From Tsukamurella tyrosinosolvens (GTDB lineage Bacteria; Actinomycetota; Actinomycetes; Mycobacteriales; Mycobacteriaceae), in contig NZ_FNSA01000003.1 of the NCBI RefSeq assembly GCF_900104775.1, positions 1,860,001-1,924,000 of the forward strand: 64,000 nucleotides of DNA. Direction: 5' to 3'. Made by a program: the position numbers and the translations under genes. Each line of letters opens with the position of its first letter. The first letter of the stretch is position 1. The notes beneath the pieces are model-generated. The model ran no database searches and was not told the origin of the DNA. It was given only the letters and a program-made list of their open reading frames with translations. Shown here piece after piece: positions 63,739 to 64,000 of this stretch.

Positions 63739-64000
63739 CGCCGCCCGCCTGGTAGCCGCACTCGCCGAGTGCGGCCAGACGGTCGCGTCGGCCGAATCGC
63801 TGACCGCCGGGCTGTTCGCCGCGACCGTCGCCGACGTCCCCGGCGCCAGCGCCGTGCTGCGCGGTGGCCTCATCGTCTACGCGACCGACCTCAAGGCGAG
63901 CCTGGCCGGCGTCCCGTCGGGCGAGCTGGACCGCAACGGCCCCGTCCACCCCGACACCGCGCGCGCCCTCGCCGACGGGGCGCGAACGCGCTGCGGAGCC
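63725..64000 (+). CDS. cinA: CinA C-terminal-domain (PncC-type) protein, N-terminal part
   Basis: The start of a nicotinamide-mononucleotide amidase-type protein, cut by the window end. The 92 visible codons include LVAALAECGQTVASAESLTA and GGLIVYATDLKASLAGVPSG, both characteristic of CinA/PncC. The GTG at 63725 lies inside the last codons of pgsA (14-base overlap), so the two are coupled. Stand-alone PncC recycles NMN by removing the amide; pgsA-cinA order is common in actinobacteria. Confidence 0.88.
   Translation, partial: MAAGDAARLVAALAECGQTVASAESLTAGLFAATVADVPGASAVLRGGLIVYATDLKASLAGVPSGELDRNGPVHPDTARALADGARTRCGA

Overview
This 64 kb window is very GC-rich and densely coded, with many GTG starts, short or overlapping gene junctions and leaderless promoters. 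It comes from a mycolic-acid actinobacterium (order Mycobacteriales). Supporting genes are lysX, a MmpL/RND-type exporter, an IdeR/DtxR-type iron-box regulon, mntR, a PptT-like phosphopantetheinyl transferase, an actinobacterial RNase J with a long N-terminal tail, and a mycothiol-type DinB/maleylpyruvate isomerase-fold gene. The backbone follows the order of the Mycobacterium tuberculosis Rv2836c-to-Rv2746c segment: dinF, metallophosphoesterase, pptT, truB, sirR/mntR, ribF, rpsO, gpsI, pepR, ald, dapB, thyA, dfrA, dapA, rnj, ftsK, argA, pgsA. Many extra genes are inserted between these anchors. Genus cannot be fixed from the sequence alone; a Tsukamurella- or Gordonia-like organism is a guess.

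Layout. 1-0.9 kb: the end of a MATE exporter and a Thr/Pro-rich lipoprotein. 0.96-5.65 kb: a formamidase/FmdB unit, an HNH protein with a substituted catalytic His, an NCS1 permease and a voltage-sensor-like membrane protein. 5.7-9.4 kb: an iron-box ABC binding protein, then metallophosphoesterase-pptT-truB. 9.4-14 kb: two tandem GNAT paralogues and a divergent pair of citrate synthases, one with a DNA-binding N-terminus. 14-18.3 kb: a second iron-box binding protein coupled to alkD, and a TetR-controlled SDR-MFS pair. 18.3-28.6 kb: mntR/ribF/rpsO, SDR, lysX, gpsI, pepR. 28.6-41.7 kb: a TetR/hydrolase pair, GDPD, a small Pro/Ala-rich exported protein, an amino-acid permease facing a DUF294/CBS protein, ald/aldR, alcohol dehydrogenase, pirin and a GH63-like glucosidase. 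41.9-46.1 kb: a three-gene overlapping operon of N-hydroxylase, OlsB-type N-acyltransferase and RND exporter. 46.1-54.1 kb: corA, mmcQ and the dapB...thyA-dfrA-dapA-rnj line. 54.1-57.2 kb: five tandem paralogous secreted proteins of unknown function. 57.2-64 kb: ftsK, a manganese-riboswitch-controlled terC, a PrmC-like methyltransferase, argA, pgsA and the start of cinA.

How it fits together. dapB and dapA supply diaminopimelate and lysine, and lysX charges lysine and moves it onto phosphatidylglycerol. thyA-dfrA form a thymidylate/folate pair. gpsI and rnj are the main RNA-decay exonucleases. Manganese is handled by mntR and a riboswitch-terC. Iron is handled by two Tat-lipoprotein binding proteins under iron boxes. 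At least 18 genes carry a TANNNT -10 box 6-7 nt before the start codon, so leaderless transcription appears to be the rule here. The least explained elements are the hydroxylase-acyltransferase-exporter operon, the five-copy secreted family and a 74-bp dispersed palindromic repeat.
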